NCBI GenBank assembly: GCA_043720875.1
Contig: JAYSRU010000119.1
Location: 1-40,671 of the forward strand
Reading direction: 5' to 3'
Origin: JAYSRU01 sp043720875
GTDB taxonomy: Bacteria; Bacteroidota; Bacteroidia; Flavobacteriales_D; Crocinitomicaceae
DNA: 40,671 nt
The notes beneath the pieces were generated by a model. The model saw only the letters and a program-made list of their open reading frames with translations. It made no database searches and was not told the DNA's origin. Below are positions 7,885-15,674 of the stretch, one piece after another. Both the position numbers and the translations under genes were made by a program. Position 1 is the stretch's first letter. Every line of letters starts with the position of its first letter.

Positions 7885-9312
7885 TCACTTTCGTTTCTTG
7901 ATAAATTTCACCATTGCTTTCAAAACTTCAGGTTCAAGGGTTGTTTCCAATGTGCCATACTCCTGAAGAACACAAGTGGTGCATTTTTGAAATAAATGAT
8001 TTAATCCTTTAAATTCAATAATTTGTACTGCTGAGGATTTTCCAGCCGTGATTCTTTTCCAAGCAGCTAAGTTATTTTTCGATCCTACTTGTATGTCTTT
8101 TTCACCATTCATGGCAAGGATAGGACAATTCGTTCCAGCGATTGCTTTTTCTGGATTGTAGGTGATGAAAAACTTAAACCATGGTGCGCTAATTTGTTTT
8201 CTAAATATCTTTAAAAATTCTTCTTCGCTGGCCTGATCAGTAATACCAGTCAAATTTTCAATTGCAGAGGGAGTATTCTTAACTTTCCAGTATTCTAGCA
8301 ACAATTTTGTTTCTTTTTGCATAGCAACAGAATCAGTAGATTTGCAGATGCTAAGCACCATTCCCCTATACAATTCAAGGTAAGAAGTAACCATCCCTTC
8401 CGGCACGCCTTGAGACAATAAAATGCTTTTATTTTGATCTACCATCAAATCAAGAATGGGTTCTGCTGGACCGGCCAATGAAATTATAAATGCAACGTCA
8501 CTTGTGTTCCTGCTGGCCACGATTGGCGCAATCATCCCGCCTTCACTATGTCCGCACAATCCAATCAATTTTGGGTTCACTTCTTTTCGAGTTTTGAGGT
8601 AACGAATATGTTCCTCAACGTCGTTTGCAAAATCCAAACTGGTTGAAGCACTAAAATCCCCTGTACTTTTGCCAATACCTCGATCATCTATACGTAAAAC
8701 AGCAATTCCATTTTTTGCAAAGTAATCGGCTATTACGTTAAATGGCTGGTGTCCAAGAATGGATTCGTTTCGATCTTGTTGTCCACTCCCAGTAACAAGA
8801 ATAACAGTCTTAAATGACTTTCCTTTTTTAGGATACGTAAAAGTTGCGCCATAATTCAAACCTGTTTTTGATCCAGCATACACTATTTCTTCGCTAGTAT
8901 AACGAAAAGGCGCTTGCGGAGTTTGTTTGAAAACCTTTTCTTTGGTATGTTCGCCGATTGGCAGTTGTTTTAAATTTAACGCAAACTTTTGACCTGATTG
9001 CGTCCAAAATCCTTCTAATAAATCCTTTTCGGGATTATATGTTCCCTTAAAAACTACAGGAATTGATTCAAATTCCATTGAAAGGGACAGGTTATCAATT
9101 TTTACATTTTTGCACGTGATACCTTTTGCACCTTGAGCTGGAACATCCCATGTTGCGAAATAACTCAAATCGTCTAAAATTGACAAATGTAAAACCAGGT
9201 CTATTTTTTGAGCACCCGCCTCCATTGTTCCTGTCCAGGTTCCCGGCCATAAGTTTTGAGCAGATAGGGGCAGTGAAAGCAATGAAATGAGTAGGCTTAC
9301 AAAAAGTTTCAT
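7885..9312 (-). CDS. secreted alpha/beta hydrolase
   Basis: 475 residues. A signal peptide covers residues 1-18 (cleavage near LSAQ-N). Residues about 20-130 form a beta-rich N-terminal domain (WPGTWTGTMEAG) common in Bacteroidota hydrolases of this group. The hydrolase core follows: oxyanion region VTGSGQQDRN, nucleophile elbow GHSEGG with S256, probable acid in MNGEKDIQVG, and histidine in FKGLNHLFQ. The full triad is thus visible. A CTTC pair near the C-terminus may form a disulfide, consistent with a periplasmic location. Substrate is unknown; an esterase or peptidase activity is possible. It lies 14 nt after the prohibitin-like gene in one transcription unit. Confidence 0.85.
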   Translation of the reverse strand: MKLFVSLLISLLSLPLSAQNLWPGTWTGTMEAGAQKIDLVLHLSILDDLSYFATWDVPAQGAKGITCKNVKIDNLSLSMEFESIPVVFKGTYNPEKDLLEGFWTQSGQKFALNLKQLPIGEHTKEKVFKQTPQAPFRYTSEEIVYAGSKTGLNYGATFTYPKKGKSFKTVILVTGSGQQDRNESILGHQPFNVIADYFAKNGIAVLRIDDRGIGKSTGDFSASTSLDFANDVEEHIRYLKTRKEVNPKLIGLCGHSEGGMIAPIVASRNTSDVAFIISLAGPAEPILDLMVDQNKSILLSQGVPEGMVTSYLELYRGMVLSICKSTDSVAMQKETKLLLEYWKVKNTPSAIENLTGITDQASEEEFLKIFRKQISAPWFKFFITYNPEKAIAGTNCPILAMNGEKDIQVGSKNNLAAWKRITAGKSSAVQIIEFKGLNHLFQKCTTCVLQEYGTLETTLEPEVLKAMVKFIKKRK

Positions 9313-9326
9313 TCTAAAAAGTTTAG

Positions 9327-10235
9327 TTATTTATCTCCGATCATAATGTTAGCAGACGTCTTCCCGTTCATAAAAATGATTTTAGCATTGTTGGAATTTG
9401 CCAATTCTTTTTGCGCTTTAATCTGCTCGTATTGCAATTGTTTATCCGTTAAACCGGTTGCAATAATGCGCTGATAATCTGCTATTCCTTGTGCCTCAAC
9501 TCTTTTTCGTTCAGCCTCCTGTTGTTCTTTTTGTAGAACGAAAAGCATTTTTTTGGCGTCCTGTTCCGCGTTAATTTTAGATTCTATCGTTAGTTTAACG
9601 GATTGCGGTAAATTGATATTTCGGATGAGAATATCTTCCAAAATTAATCCACGTCGCTTAAAATCTTTGTCAATATCCTTGAAAATTCGATCTTTAAATT
9701 CATTGCGTTTTGTTGAATACAAAGATATTGCATCATAATCAACTGCTTTATCTCTAATTCGTGTTCTGCTTACCGGTCGCACAATTTTATCGGTATAATC
9801 AACCCCAATTGTTCTCAAAATTTGAGGAGCAGAAGTTGCTTGAATCCGATACAGTACGGTAAGGTCTATAATTACTTCCAATCCATCGGCGGAGAGCACT
9901 CTAATTGCATCGTCTCCTGACACATTCCCTTCATTAGAGATGGCCGACATCGTATAGTTTTGCGTTTGGACATTAAACAGAACAACTTCAACCAAAGGGT
10001 TTACAAAGTTTAGGCCCGAAGGTAAAATATCGTTTTGCACTTTTCCAAAAAGTGTTTTTACTCCTACGGTTCCAGAATCAACTTGTTTAAACAAGCCGAA
10101 GAATATCGCAATAAAAGCTACACCAAGACCAACCAATTTAACAATTGGCGAAAATTTAGAAAACTCAACATTGAGGTTTTTTAGGAAAATACCACCGATA
10201 AAGATGAGTGTTCCAAGAATGATGAATGCGATCAT
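9327..10235 (-). CDS. SPFH/prohibitin-family membrane protein
   Basis: 302 residues. Two hydrophobic segments (about residues 1-19 and 34-50) are followed by an SPFH domain from VDSGTVGVKTLFGKV to about residue 230. A charged, Ala/Glu/Lys-rich helical region (EQDAKKMLFVLQKEQQEAE) then forms the usual coiled coil, and QRIIATGLTDKQLQYEQI is typical of prohibitins. Such proteins form rings or microdomains in the inner membrane and often modulate membrane proteases. The gene is first of a pair with the secreted hydrolase. A weak -7 box (TACCTTTA, 7 of 8) lies upstream. Confidence 0.88.
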   Translation of the reverse strand: MIAFIILGTLIFIGGIFLKNLNVEFSKFSPIVKLVGLGVAFIAIFFGLFKQVDSGTVGVKTLFGKVQNDILPSGLNFVNPLVEVVLFNVQTQNYTMSAISNEGNVSGDDAIRVLSADGLEVIIDLTVLYRIQATSAPQILRTIGVDYTDKIVRPVSRTRIRDKAVDYDAISLYSTKRNEFKDRIFKDIDKDFKRRGLILEDILIRNINLPQSVKLTIESKINAEQDAKKMLFVLQKEQQEAERKRVEAQGIADYQRIIATGLTDKQLQYEQIKAQKELANSNNAKIIFMNGKTSANIMIGDK

Positions 10236-10366
10236 AATGATTATATTTTTTGTTAAAGGTAGAGAATTAATTGGTTTGAGTACAGGATATTTTGCGCGAG
10301 AATTATTGCGAATGAAATTAGTTTTTTGGAGCTTGTTTGAATCAAATAATATCGGATGAGGAATAT

Positions 10367-10399
10367 TTTGTGTTTATCCGATGTAAATGAGTATATTTG
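10367..10399 (+). promoter_or_regulatory. promoter of the fic gene, almost touching the start codon
   Basis: TTTG at 10367-10370 and a perfect -7 box TATATTTG at 10392-10399 are 21 nt apart, as expected for a Bacteroidota sigma-A promoter. The -7 box ends only 3 nt before the ATG at 10403. Transcription should then begin at or beside the start codon, giving a leaderless or nearly leaderless mRNA. The 10236-10402 spacer holds nothing else I can recognise. Confidence 0.6.
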
Positions 10400-10402
10400 T
10401 GT

Positions 10403-11353
10403 ATGTGGAATTTAGAAAATTTGGAATTGAATGGTTTTTCAGAAAGCTTAGAGCGCTTGGATGCCAAAAGATTGGAGCTTCAAAAGTTGCGTCCTTTTTC
10501 TGCCTACGCCTTAGAAAAAATCAAAGAAAATCTTTCTATTGAATGGACCTATAATTCCAACAGTATAGAAGGAAATACTTTGACATTGCGTGAAACACAG
10601 ATGGTGCTACAAGAAGGAATAACCGTAAGAGGGAAAAGTTTGAGAGAGCATTTTGAAACGTTTAACCATAACAAAGCGATCATTCATTTAGAAAAATTGG
10701 TGCAAACTAAGGCATCTATTCGTGCGCTAGAAATTTTGGATTTACATAGCTATGTGATGAATAATCTCGAAGAGGATTTCGCAGGAAGATTAAGAAATGG
10801 TGGTGTTCGTATTAACGGTGCTAATTTTATTCCACCCAACGCGAATAAGGTATCCGATCTTTTCGATGATTTGATAGCATTTGTAAGTGAAAATCCATTC
10901 AAATTGCACCCAGTCGTGCTCGCAAGTATCTTTCATCACCGTTTTGTATGGATCCACCCATTTTTTGATGGAAACGGAAGAACCGTTCGTTTGGCAATGA
11001 ATATAATTCTCATGCGGGCAGGTTTTCCGCCAGCCATCATTTTAAAAACGGACCGAAAAAAATATTATGACGCGTTAAATAATGCAAACAACGGCAATTA
11101 TGAAAAACTAATACTGCTAATCGTTCAAGCGCTAGAACGCACCCTAAACTTATACTTAAATGCCACTTCTTCCTCAGACAATAATTACCAAGAAATTTCT
11201 AAAATTGTTCAGGATGATGCCGTAGCTTACGGTCAAGAATATGTAAGCCTGCTTGCAAGAACGGGAAAAATAGACGCATATAAAGAAGGACGTAATTGGT
11301 TTACGTCTAAAGATGCAGTGCTGAATTATGTAAAAAACAAAAAGGGGCTGTAA
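10403..11353 (+). CDS. Fic-domain AMPylase, class II, with C-terminal HTH
   Basis: 316 residues from the ATG at 10403; a TTG two codons earlier lies in the promoter box and is rejected. The Fic core motif HPFFDGNGRT is at residues 185-194 with catalytic H185, so transfer of AMP (or another NMP) to a target hydroxyl is expected. An N-terminal inhibitory motif SNSIEG (S52, E56, G57) fits the (S/T)xxxE(G/N) rule of self-inhibited class II Fic proteins. The C-terminal 40 residues (YVSLLARTGKIDAYKEGRNW) resemble an excisionase-type helix-turn-helix. No partner antitoxin lies nearby. Targets are unknown. Confidence 0.9.
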   Translation: MWNLENLELNGFSESLERLDAKRLELQKLRPFSAYALEKIKENLSIEWTYNSNSIEGNTLTLRETQMVLQEGITVRGKSLREHFETFNHNKAIIHLEKLVQTKASIRALEILDLHSYVMNNLEEDFAGRLRNGGVRINGANFIPPNANKVSDLFDDLIAFVSENPFKLHPVVLASIFHHRFVWIHPFFDGNGRTVRLAMNIILMRAGFPPAIILKTDRKKYYDALNNANNGNYEKLILLIVQALERTLNLYLNATSSSDNNYQEISKIVQDDAVAYGQEYVSLLARTGKIDAYKEGRNWFTSKDAVLNYVKNKKGL

Positions 11354-11370
11354 CTATTCGCAACCCCTTT
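11341..11370. terminator. bidirectional terminator between fic and lysS
   Basis: Stem AAAGGGG (11341-11347) pairs with CCCCTTT (11364-11370) around a 16-nt loop. A-runs lie on the left and a T-rich run on the right, so it can act in both directions for the convergent genes. On the minus strand the stem is followed by TTTTTGTTTTTT. The stem overlaps the last codons of fic. Confidence 0.6.
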
Positions 11371-11387
11371 ATTAATCACAAATAGTA

Positions 11388-13091
11388 TTAAACTAAGTCA
11401 ACAATTAGAACGTCTTCTACTTTGCTAACTTTTAATAGATTTTGTTTTGTTAATCCTTTGATTCCTAAATCCCAAGCCTTGTTGCTTAAATTTACTTTAG
11501 ATTTTAGCACTTCCATGTTCATGCTTTTTTGAGTTTGCATGATGTCGAAAATTAATTTTTCGTTTTCGGAAAGTTCAACTTTTACAGTCATAACTTCTGG
11601 GCGCATTTGGGGGAAAAACAAGACTTCTTGAATGCTTGAATTGTTGGTCAACAACATTACCAAACGGTCAATTCCAATTCCCATTCCTGAGGTTGGTGGC
11701 ATTCCGTATTCTAAGGCTCGTAAAAAATCTTGGTCAATATACATGGCCTCATCATCTCCTTTTTCACTTAGTTTCATTTGTTCTTCGAAGCGTTCGCGTT
11801 GATCGATGGGGTCATTTAACTCAGAATATGCATTGGCAATTTCTTTACCGTTTACCATTAATTCAAACCGCTCTGTCAATTCTGGATTGTCTCGATGACG
11901 TTTGCACAAGGGAGACATTTCGATTGGATAATCTGTTATGAATGTAGGCTGAATGTAATTTCCTTCACATTTTTCACCGAAAATTTCATCGATTAATTTC
12001 CCTTTGCCCATTGTTTCGTTAACTGGAATTCCCATTGAACGACAGGCAGTTTTCAATTCTTCTACTGATTTTCCGTTGATATCAAATTGTGTGAATTCTA
12101 AAATAGAATCACGCATGGTAATGCGCTTGAATGGCGCTTTTAGCGAAATTTTATTTACTCCAACTGTAACTTCTGTTGATCCACATACTTCTTGAGCCAC
12201 ATTTTCAATCATTTTTTCTGTAAAATCCATCATCCAGTTGTAATCTTTGTATGCCACGTAGATTTCCATAACTGTAAACTCAGGATTATGCGTACGATCC
12301 ATACCTTCATTTCTGAAGTCTTTGGCAAATTCATATACACCATCAAATCCGCCAACAATTAAACGTTTTAGATATAATTCATTCGCTACGCGCATATACA
12401 ATGGCATATCAAGAGCATTATGGTGTGTCGCAAATGGTCGCGCACTTGCCCCGCCAGCAATGGGTTGTAAAATTGGCGTTTCAACCTCCATGTAGCCTTT
12501 TTCGTTGAAAAAGTTACGCATAGCATTTATTGCTTTCGAACGCCTTATAAAGGTTTCTTTAACATGCGGATTCACAACCAAATCAACATAGCGTTGGCGG
12601 TAGCGCATCTCAGGATCCGTAAATGCATCGTGTATATTTCCTTCATCATCTGTTTTTGTTACAGGCAAAGGTTTTAGCGCCTTGCTTAATAACACAAACT
12701 CTTTCACGTGAACAGATGTTTCCCCCACTTGCGTAATAAAAACATGACCTTTAATTCCAATAAAATCGCCTAAATCGAGTAATTTCTTGAATACTTCATT
12801 GTAAAGTGTTTTGTCTTCACCTGGACAAATTTCGTCACGGTTAAAATACACCTGAATTCTACCCGAACTATCTTGAATCTCAGCAAATGAGGCTTTCCCC
12901 ATTACCCGTTGACTCATTAATCTACCAGCAATTACCACTTCTTTACCTTCTTCAACTTTTGCCTTCAAGTCTTCTGCCAAGGCATTAACTGGATAAAGTG
13001 CTGCAGGATAGGGTTCGATTCCAAGATCGCGCAGTTTAGTAAGGGTTTCTCTACGTTGGATTTCTTGATCCGATAGGTCGTGAATGCTCAT
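11388..13091 (-). CDS. lysS: lysyl-tRNA synthetase, class II
   Basis: 567 residues. The N-terminal OB-fold anticodon-binding domain (VVIAGRLMSQRVMGKASFAE) is followed by the catalytic core. Motif 1 region is MRYRQRYVDLVVN, motif 2 FRNEGMDRTHNPEFT near residue 260, and motif 3 GMGIGIDRLVMLL near residue 470. The E. coli enzyme is about 505 residues and ends shortly after FFPQMRPE. Here about 70 extra residues follow (VKVELSENEKLIFDIMQTQK and on), predicted helical. From memory this extension is common in Bacteroidota LysRS. A promoter lies directly upstream, giving a short leader. Confidence 0.96.
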   Translation of the reverse strand: MSIHDLSDQEIQRRETLTKLRDLGIEPYPAALYPVNALAEDLKAKVEEGKEVVIAGRLMSQRVMGKASFAEIQDSSGRIQVYFNRDEICPGEDKTLYNEVFKKLLDLGDFIGIKGHVFITQVGETSVHVKEFVLLSKALKPLPVTKTDDEGNIHDAFTDPEMRYRQRYVDLVVNPHVKETFIRRSKAINAMRNFFNEKGYMEVETPILQPIAGGASARPFATHHNALDMPLYMRVANELYLKRLIVGGFDGVYEFAKDFRNEGMDRTHNPEFTVMEIYVAYKDYNWMMDFTEKMIENVAQEVCGSTEVTVGVNKISLKAPFKRITMRDSILEFTQFDINGKSVEELKTACRSMGIPVNETMGKGKLIDEIFGEKCEGNYIQPTFITDYPIEMSPLCKRHRDNPELTERFELMVNGKEIANAYSELNDPIDQRERFEEQMKLSEKGDDEAMYIDQDFLRALEYGMPPTSGMGIGIDRLVMLLTNNSSIQEVLFFPQMRPEVMTVKVELSENEKLIFDIMQTQKSMNMEVLKSKVNLSNKAWDLGIKGLTKQNLLKVSKVEDVLIVDLV

Positions 13092-13110
13092 GTGATTGTA
13101 TAATTTGGTG

Positions 13111-13143
13111 CAAAGATAATCTTTTGTTCTTAGTCCTATGCAA
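13111..13143 (-). promoter_or_regulatory. probable lysS promoter
   Basis: Minus-strand -7 box TATCTTTG (13118 to 13111) is perfect and a TTG (13143 to 13141) lies 22 nt upstream. The box ends 19 nt before the lysS ATG. It sits about 20 nt after the end of the porP-like gene, and I see no terminator between them. Confidence 0.5.
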
Positions 13144-13163
13144 TGCTGTTGGATCGAAACGAT

Positions 13164-14222
13164 TTATTCAAACAACGGACAGGCAGTTGCTGTTCGTCTT
13201 CTATCCACACAACCGCTATAACTAAACGAGATCTCATGCGTTTGATTGGTTCCTCTTAACTTGGAAGTGATAAAATCTACGGCATAAGATATACTCAAAC
13301 GTTTAAATACTTTTATGTTCATCATGGCATGAATTCCTTCATTATTTCTATAGCCTAATCCGATGGCAAATACATTTTTAAAGTCAGCCATGGTTTGCAA
13401 GTCTAAAGCGATAGGAGCTTTGTTAGAAAACTTTATTAATCCTGCTGGTAAAAGGCTCCATTTTTCGTTGACTATTAGTTTGTAGCCCGCATTTAGTGTC
13501 GGGAAAAAGCGGTATTTACTTTGAGTTCCAACATCTTGCCATTTGTTTCCAGATAAGTTCTGTAAGGTAACTCCGATGTAATATTTTTTATCGTTCCACC
13601 AAGATCCAATGGTGAAGTCTGGTGCAAGTACGCTGTTAGTATACACAGCCACTGCTGGGTCTGGATTTATGGTTGTGACATTGTCTCGGTTAAATGAAAA
13701 TTGCCTTAATCCCCCATAAACACCAAATGAAATTCTTCTATCGACCGTGAAATTGATGTGCATTGCGTACCCTAGGTTGAATCGATTGCTGAGAAAAGGA
13801 CCAATTTTGTCGTATTCATATTTGAAGCTTAGTCCATGACGTGGTTGAAAAAATTCCATCCGTTTACGATCGATAGGAAATGAGAACGTGGCTAATCCTG
13901 AATTTGGCGCTCCATCTAATCCGGCATATTGATTTCTATAAATCATTTTAACTTCCGGACATGGTTTAATTCCGGACATTGCAGGGTTTAATGCCAATTG
14001 ATGAATACTCCATTGGGTAAGCTGAATGGTTTGTTGGGTCTTACCATTTTGGCTAAAACAACTAACAAAACAAATCAAAAGGTATAATTTATAAGACCGG
14101 TTCAAAAATTCCGAATCGGGGCATTTCTGAAATTTCAGGACTGAGTTAACCATTGTTAATGAGGAAACGAAATTTTTGATATAACGAAGAGTTGGGGCTT
14201 TTTCAACGGTCATATTATTCAT
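13164..14222 (-). CDS. PorP/SprF-family T9SS outer-membrane protein, signal peptide interrupted by a 117-bp element
   Basis: 352 residues as an open frame. From TIQLTQWSIHQLALNPAMSG onward it is a typical PorP/SprF protein: NPAMSG start, then MIYRNQYAGLDGAPN, then a beta-barrel rich in aromatic and glycine residues. Members sit in the outer membrane and pair with T9SS type B cargo. The upstream gene is such a cargo gene, and its stop codon abuts this ATG. The N-terminus is abnormal: residues 4-43 are encoded by repeat copy A. The hydrophobic signal core (YKLYLLICFVSCFS) starts only at about residue 44. Deleting the element gives MNNIYKLYLLICFVSC in frame. M24 inside the element is an alternative start. 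Export may be impaired. Confidence 0.85.
   Translation of the reverse strand: MNNMTVEKAPTLRYIKNFVSSLTMVNSVLKFQKCPDSEFLNRSYKLYLLICFVSCFSQNGKTQQTIQLTQWSIHQLALNPAMSGIKPCPEVKMIYRNQYAGLDGAPNSGLATFSFPIDRKRMEFFQPRHGLSFKYEYDKIGPFLSNRFNLGYAMHINFTVDRRISFGVYGGLRQFSFNRDNVTTINPDPAVAVYTNSVLAPDFTIGSWWNDKKYYIGVTLQNLSGNKWQDVGTQSKYRFFPTLNAGYKLIVNEKWSLLPAGLIKFSNKAPIALDLQTMADFKNVFAIGLGYRNNEGIHAMMNIKVFKRLSISYAVDFITSKLRGTNQTHEISFSYSGCVDRRRTATACPLFE
14095..14211. repeat. 117-bp palindromic repeat element, copy A, inserted in frame in the porP-like gene
   Basis: Starts GACCGGTTCAAAAA and ends TTTTTCAACGGTC, so the ends are imperfect inverted repeats. The centre is TTAAC-CATT-GTTAA (14146-14159), exactly midway, so the whole element is one long imperfect palindrome. 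It matches copy B (32535-32651) at 101 of 117 positions with no gaps and in the same orientation. The length is 39 codons and the minus-strand frame used by porP has no stop. No clear target duplication is seen (flanks AATAATAT and TTATAAAT in porP orientation). No transposase is nearby, so it would be a non-autonomous element. Confidence 0.85.
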
Positions 14223-15515
14223 TTAACGAACGATTGTAATATAACCAGTCGATGCGTCGCTAGCCTTTCCTGAATTAAGGTTTAACTTATAAAAGTAAAC
14301 GCCTTCTGGGAGTGGTTTGTTTTTGCGTGTTCCATCCCACGCTTTCGCGAAGTTGTATCCGATTGCTTCGTACACCAATTGACCCCAACGGTCATAAATA
14401 GTTAAATCATTATCCGGATAATCCGAAATATTTATTATTTCCCACGTATCGTTATTTCCGTCCCCATTTGGAGTAAATAAGTTGGGGATAATTAATCCGC
14501 TATTCACAAATACTGTAACATCTTCAGATAAGGTGCACACTCCATCAGTTGCGGTTAACGTGTAAGTTGTTGTTTGTGTAGGATTGGCGATTGGCTGTAA
14601 ACTGTCAGGATTTACTAAACCAAAACTTGGCCCCCACGAATAAGTTAGCGCAGTAGTCGCTCCCAATAGAATCACAGATTCTCCTGGTTTTATGCTATAA
14701 TCAGGTCCAGCAGTTAATGGAAATTCAAGAATTGTTAATGGAGTATTGGAGCTTGTAACTACTTCTGTGCACAACGTATAGCAGTCGGAAACGACTACAA
14801 CATTGTCACCGTTAGTCAACGTATTGCTTTGAAAAGTGGGAACAGATGTGTTGGCAACAAGTGTTCCGTTTACATACCATTTATAGTAGCTGTTGTTGGG
14901 GCAATTCACCAAATTCGCTGTAAAAGTAACCAAGTCATATTTACAAATAAATGCAGGCGCGTATGTTATGGTTGAGCTCGGGGCCGGCCTGTCGAAACCC
15001 ACACCAGAAATAGTTAAATCAAAAGCACATTCTGCTGCTTGAACTTGTCCATTTTTATTACCGTTTACTACAAAAAAGTAAACTGTGTTTGGGAGTAATC
15101 CGATGCAGTTTACCACAAAATTTCCCGTTGCATTTGTAACACAGGTGCCAGGCACTTGTGCGTAAGATGCGCTGTTGCACGGTAAACCTACACTCAATAC
15201 CTCTACTTGAAGTTGTGTGCCTTGACTTGGATTCATCTGAAAAATTAAGTTACTAAAACTTAAGCTAACATTTCCTCCAACTGCGTTTGTAGTAAATTTC
15301 AACCAAATACTATTCGTATGGGTAAAACAAGATACAATATCATCTTCACATCCGCCACAAACAGTCGAGTTAGCATCAATATTGTTGAGAGATACAATTT
15401 GATTGGGGCATATTTCTTTTGCGGCAGCACATGTATTATATGATTCTTGACCCAAAAAAGGATTCGTTATACCATAAAACAACGTTAACAGAAGATTAAC
15501 AATAGCAATTCTCAT
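14223..15515 (-). CDS. T9SS type B cargo protein (gliding-motility-associated C-terminal domain)
   Basis: 430 residues. Signal peptide at residues 1-22. The first part (C-AAAKEICPNQ, CGGCEDDIVSC) is a cysteine-rich beta domain, followed near residues 190-250 by an Ig/PKD-like segment and another at about 260-335 (STTYTLTATDGVCTLSEDVTV). The last 90 residues, IIPNLFTPNGDGNNDTWEI to STGYITIVR, are a clear CHU_C or type B sorting domain, which directs export through the type IX system and surface attachment. No enzymatic motif is visible; an adhesin or surface role is inference. Its stop codon is followed at once by the ATG of the PorP/SprF gene, matching the known cargo-partner pairing. Confidence 0.9.
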   Translation of the reverse strand: MRIAIVNLLLTLFYGITNPFLGQESYNTCAAAKEICPNQIVSLNNIDANSTVCGGCEDDIVSCFTHTNSIWLKFTTNAVGGNVSLSFSNLIFQMNPSQGTQLQVEVLSVGLPCNSASYAQVPGTCVTNATGNFVVNCIGLLPNTVYFFVVNGNKNGQVQAAECAFDLTISGVGFDRPAPSSTITYAPAFICKYDLVTFTANLVNCPNNSYYKWYVNGTLVANTSVPTFQSNTLTNGDNVVVVSDCYTLCTEVVTSSNTPLTILEFPLTAGPDYSIKPGESVILLGATTALTYSWGPSFGLVNPDSLQPIANPTQTTTYTLTATDGVCTLSEDVTVFVNSGLIIPNLFTPNGDGNNDTWEIINISDYPDNDLTIYDRWGQLVYEAIGYNFAKAWDGTRKNKPLPEGVYFYKLNLNSGKASDASTGYITIVR

Positions 15516-15674
15516 TTCCTTACTTTCCTTATTTTATGGTAAATGTAGCGTTATTTATCACAATTAGTAAATGAATTTTTCATCTTTTTAAGACAAATGT
15601 ACTGTCATCTAAGCAATTATTAGGATTTTTGGCACAGTTATCGGCTTCGATCAAAAAATATTAAACTACTTATC
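15516..15674. other. divergent intergenic region, 159 nt
   Basis: AT-rich spacer between the divergent T9SS cargo gene and the 1622-residue gene. It should hold both promoters. I find only near-matches to the -7 box (for example TACATTTA on the minus strand at about 15540-15547) and no hairpin, RNA gene or repeat. Confidence 0.4.

Noticed and set aside
14160..14222. Taking the first 43 residues of the PorP-like protein as its native N-terminus
   Set aside because: This stretch is encoded by the dispersed repeat, which is also present in a non-coding place. It contains no signal sequence, whereas removing it restores one.
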